Source of the DNA: Bradyrhizobium paxllaeri
Lineage (GTDB): Bacteria; Pseudomonadota; Alphaproteobacteria; Rhizobiales; Xanthobacteraceae
Assembly (NCBI RefSeq): GCF_001693515.2
Contig: NZ_CP042968.1
Coordinates: forward strand, 2,418,001 to 2,482,000
Direction of reading: 5' to 3'
DNA: 64,000 nt
Below are positions 62,152-64,000 of the stretch, one piece after another. The notes beneath the pieces were generated by a model. That model saw nothing but the letters and a program-made list of their open reading frames with translations. It was not told the DNA's origin and did no database searches. The translations under genes were made by a program, and so were the position numbers. The stretch's first letter is position 1; each line of letters opens with the position of its first letter.

Positions 62152-64000
62152 CTATTCTTTCGATCTTTCTGCAAAATTGCTTGTTCGCGGCAACACGATG
62201 CGGAATTCGGTGAAATGGCCCGGCTGGGTATCCACGTCAATTGTGCCGCCATGCTGTTTCACGATGATGTCGTGGCTCATCGATAGGCCCAACCCGGTCC
62301 CTTCGCCGGCCGGCTTGCTGGTGAAGAAGGGGTTGAACATCTTTTCCTTTACCTCGGGCGGAATGCCGGTGCCGTTGTCGCGGATGCGGATTTCGACGCT
62401 TTCGCCGAGGTCTTTCGTGCTCGCCCGCAGCGTCGGCTCGAAGCCGGCCTCGCGGCCTTCCTTGTTGCGCTTGGTTATCGCGTAAAAACCATTCGAGACC
62501 AGATTAAGGATCACGCGGGTGATCTCCTGCGGGAACAGGTCGAGCTCGCCTGCGGCCGGATCGAAATCGCGCTCCAGCGTGACGTTGAAGCCAGGCTTCT
62601 CGGCGCGGGCGCCGTGATAGGCAAGATTGAGGCTCTCATCCACCAGTGCGTTGATATCGGACAGCCGGTGCTCGCCGCCACCCTCGCGCGAATGCAGGAG
62701 CATGTTCTTGATGATGGAATCAGCGCGCTTGCCGTGCTGCACGACTTTCTCAAGGTTGCCTCTCAAGAGCCCTGTCAGTTCGTCGACTTCTGAGCGGATC
62801 TTGTCGGCGAGTTCGGTGGGCTTGAGGACGTCGTTCAACTCCTCGGTCAATTCGGCTGAAAGAGCGGCGAAATTGTTGACGAAGTTGAGTGGGTTCTTGA
62901 TCTCATGGGCGATGCCCGCGGTGAGCTGACCAAGCGAAGCCAGTTTTTCGGTCTGCACCAGGCGGTCCTGCGCGGCGCGGAGGTCTTCAAGCGATTTTGA
63001 CAGCTCATGCGTTCTGGCCTGCACCTCCTCGAACAGGTGGACATTGCCGATGGCGATCACCGCCTGATCGGCAAAGGTTTGCAGCAAGGCGATCTGCTTA
63101 TCGCTGAATGGCTCTACCTCCTGGCGGCGAAGCGTGAGCGCTCCCAGGCTTTCGCCCTCACGCAGCAGGGGGACGCTCAGGACGGTGCGGACGCCGTCCC
63201 CGCCGGTGTGATGCGACAGTTCCCGGCTGCCGGCGAAGTCGTTCGCTTGTTCCGAAAAGACGTCAGTCACGTGGACTGTGGCCTGATCCAGGAAAGCCCG
63301 GCCGGCCGCCCAGTCGCGGCCAACCGGCCATTTCTCGACATTGATCTCGATCGGGCCGTGATGCGCCCTGAAGCGCAGATCGTCGCCGTCTCTGAGCTGC
63401 ACGACCGCATCGCTGGCCGCGCACAGCTCGCAGGCGCTTTCGACGATAGACTGCAGAACCGGATCGAGGTCCGTCGGTGAGGAGGCGATCACCTTCAGGA
63501 TGTTGGCACTGCCGGTCTGGTAGGTGAGGGCTTCGGAGAGGTCGCGGGTCTTGGCCTGCACCTCGTCGAACAGGCGGACATTCTTGATCGCGATCACGGC
63601 CTGGTCGGCGAACATCTGCAGCAAGCGGGTGTGTTGTTCGCCGAACGGGCCGGGCGCGACGCGGGTGACGGTGATGATGCCGACGGCCTCACCGTCATTC
63701 ATCAGCGGCGCGAACAGCATGCTGCGATAGCCGCGGGCCCGCGCAATGTCGCGCGCCGCCAGCTCGAGTTCGGTATCAGTTAGTTCTGCCGGCGCGCCCT
63801 TCCGCGTCAGTTGGTAGGGCGGAAACTTCTCCAGCGGGATCGGGAAGGCAGATTGCAATGCGGAATCGCCGGCCGTGTCGGTCGGTGTGAAGGCGGCCAG
63901 ATGAATCTTGCCATCGGTGTAGCGGAACACAGCGGCTGAAAAGCCGCCGACCAGGCGGTTGGCGCTGTCGGCAATGGCGTCGAACACCGGCTGCACGTCG
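62152..64000 (-). CDS. GAF-domain sensor histidine kinase (5' end beyond window)
   Basis: More than 614 residues are visible; the start lies outside the right edge. GAF 1 is at about 1-140 of the visible part, GAF 2 at about 170-325, then a dimerisation domain with GIAHEIKNPLNFVNNFAAL (phospho-accepting His) and an ATPase domain with GTGIPPEV and GEGTGLGLSMSHD. No membrane helix is seen here. It is the first gene of the operon kinase - receiver - receiver/cyclase, with 2-base and 4-base junctions, so it probably phosphorylates both receivers. Confidence 0.93.
   Translation of the reverse strand, partial: DVQPVFDAIADSANRLVGGFSAAVFRYTDGKIHLAAFTPTDTAGDSALQSAFPIPLEKFPPYQLTRKGAPAELTDTELELAARDIARARGYRSMLFAPLMNDGEAVGIITVTRVAPGPFGEQHTRLLQMFADQAVIAIKNVRLFDEVQAKTRDLSEALTYQTGSANILKVIASSPTDLDPVLQSIVESACELCAASDAVVQLRDGDDLRFRAHHGPIEINVEKWPVGRDWAAGRAFLDQATVHVTDVFSEQANDFAGSRELSHHTGGDGVRTVLSVPLLREGESLGALTLRRQEVEPFSDKQIALLQTFADQAVIAIGNVHLFEEVQARTHELSKSLEDLRAAQDRLVQTEKLASLGQLTAGIAHEIKNPLNFVNNFAALSAELTEELNDVLKPTELADKIRSEVDELTGLLRGNLEKVVQHGKRADSIIKNMLLHSREGGGEHRLSDINALVDESLNLAYHGARAEKPGFNVTLERDFDPAAGELDLFPQEITRVILNLVSNGFYAITKRNKEGREAGFEPTLRASTKDLGESVEIRIRDNGTGIPPEVKEKMFNPFFTSKPAGEGTGLGLSMSHDIIVKQHGGTIDVDTQPGHFTEFRIVLPRTSNFAERSKE

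Noticed and set aside
1..64000. tRNA, rRNA, CRISPR arrays, IS elements, prophage genes
   Set aside because: I saw no T-loop GGTTCGA-type clover features, no spaced direct repeats, and no transposase or phage structural genes; a tRNA scan would confirm.

Overview
The window reads as chromosomal backbone of a high-G+C alphaproteobacterium, most likely Bradyrhizobium or a close relative. The evidence is a MucR/Ros regulator, a DUF5330 protein, a twin-arginine repeat protein beside a TIGR03809-like protein, a TctCBA tricarboxylate transporter, a DivJ/PdhS-like kinase, and several families of palindromic extragenic elements that I recognise from Bradyrhizobium genomes. I see no phage, plasmid, IS element, CRISPR array, rRNA or tRNA. 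Two stretches look foreign or decayed: an A+T-rich frameshifted gene at 24124-25016 and a short metallo-hydrolase remnant near 52.7 kb.

Layout. 0-7 kb: two envelope proteins of unknown function, an alpha/beta hydrolase, a TolC-type outer membrane protein, a CoA transferase/hydrolase and an enoyl-CoA hydratase. 7-15 kb: two separate ECF sigma/anti-sigma pairs (an NrsF-like pair, and a pair followed directly by a secreted subtilisin), a DUF2336 protein and a membrane diguanylate cyclase. 15-22.7 kb: a candidate small RNA, the TIGR03808/03809-like pair, then a minus-strand run tctC-tctB-tctA-meaB-pcp. 23-31.4 kb: methylmalonyl-CoA mutase small and large subunits with a GFA-family gene between them, preceded by folP-folB-folK. 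31-44 kb: a HerA-like ATPase, an M20 peptidase, a PAS histidine kinase preceded by a seven-codon upstream ORF, an epimerase and a class II aldolase, a membrane glycosyltransferase, MucR and SufE. 44-52 kb: a multi-pass sensor kinase with a peptidoglycan-binding partner, a TacA/TacT-type toxin-antitoxin pair with a palindromic operator, a second DUF2336 protein, a lipoprotein and a Tat-type amidohydrolase. 52-64 kb: a short threonyl-tRNA synthetase behind an apparent threonine attenuator, a DUF1254/DUF1214 pair, a class A penicillin-binding protein, a YcgN-like protein, an MFS exporter, and a GAF kinase / response regulator / response-regulator-cyclase operon running off the right edge.

The most notable find is at 52875-54321. 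A consensus-like promoter is placed so that transcription should start at or next to the ATG of a 25-codon leader peptide holding Thr-Thr-Thr-Ala-Thr. The leader is followed by a near-perfect intrinsic terminator and then a ThrRS that lacks the N-terminal TGS and editing domains. This matches the leaderless trpL attenuator of rhizobia in layout, but for threonine, and it controls an unusual synthetase. All functional calls come from reading the sequence by eye; no database search was run.
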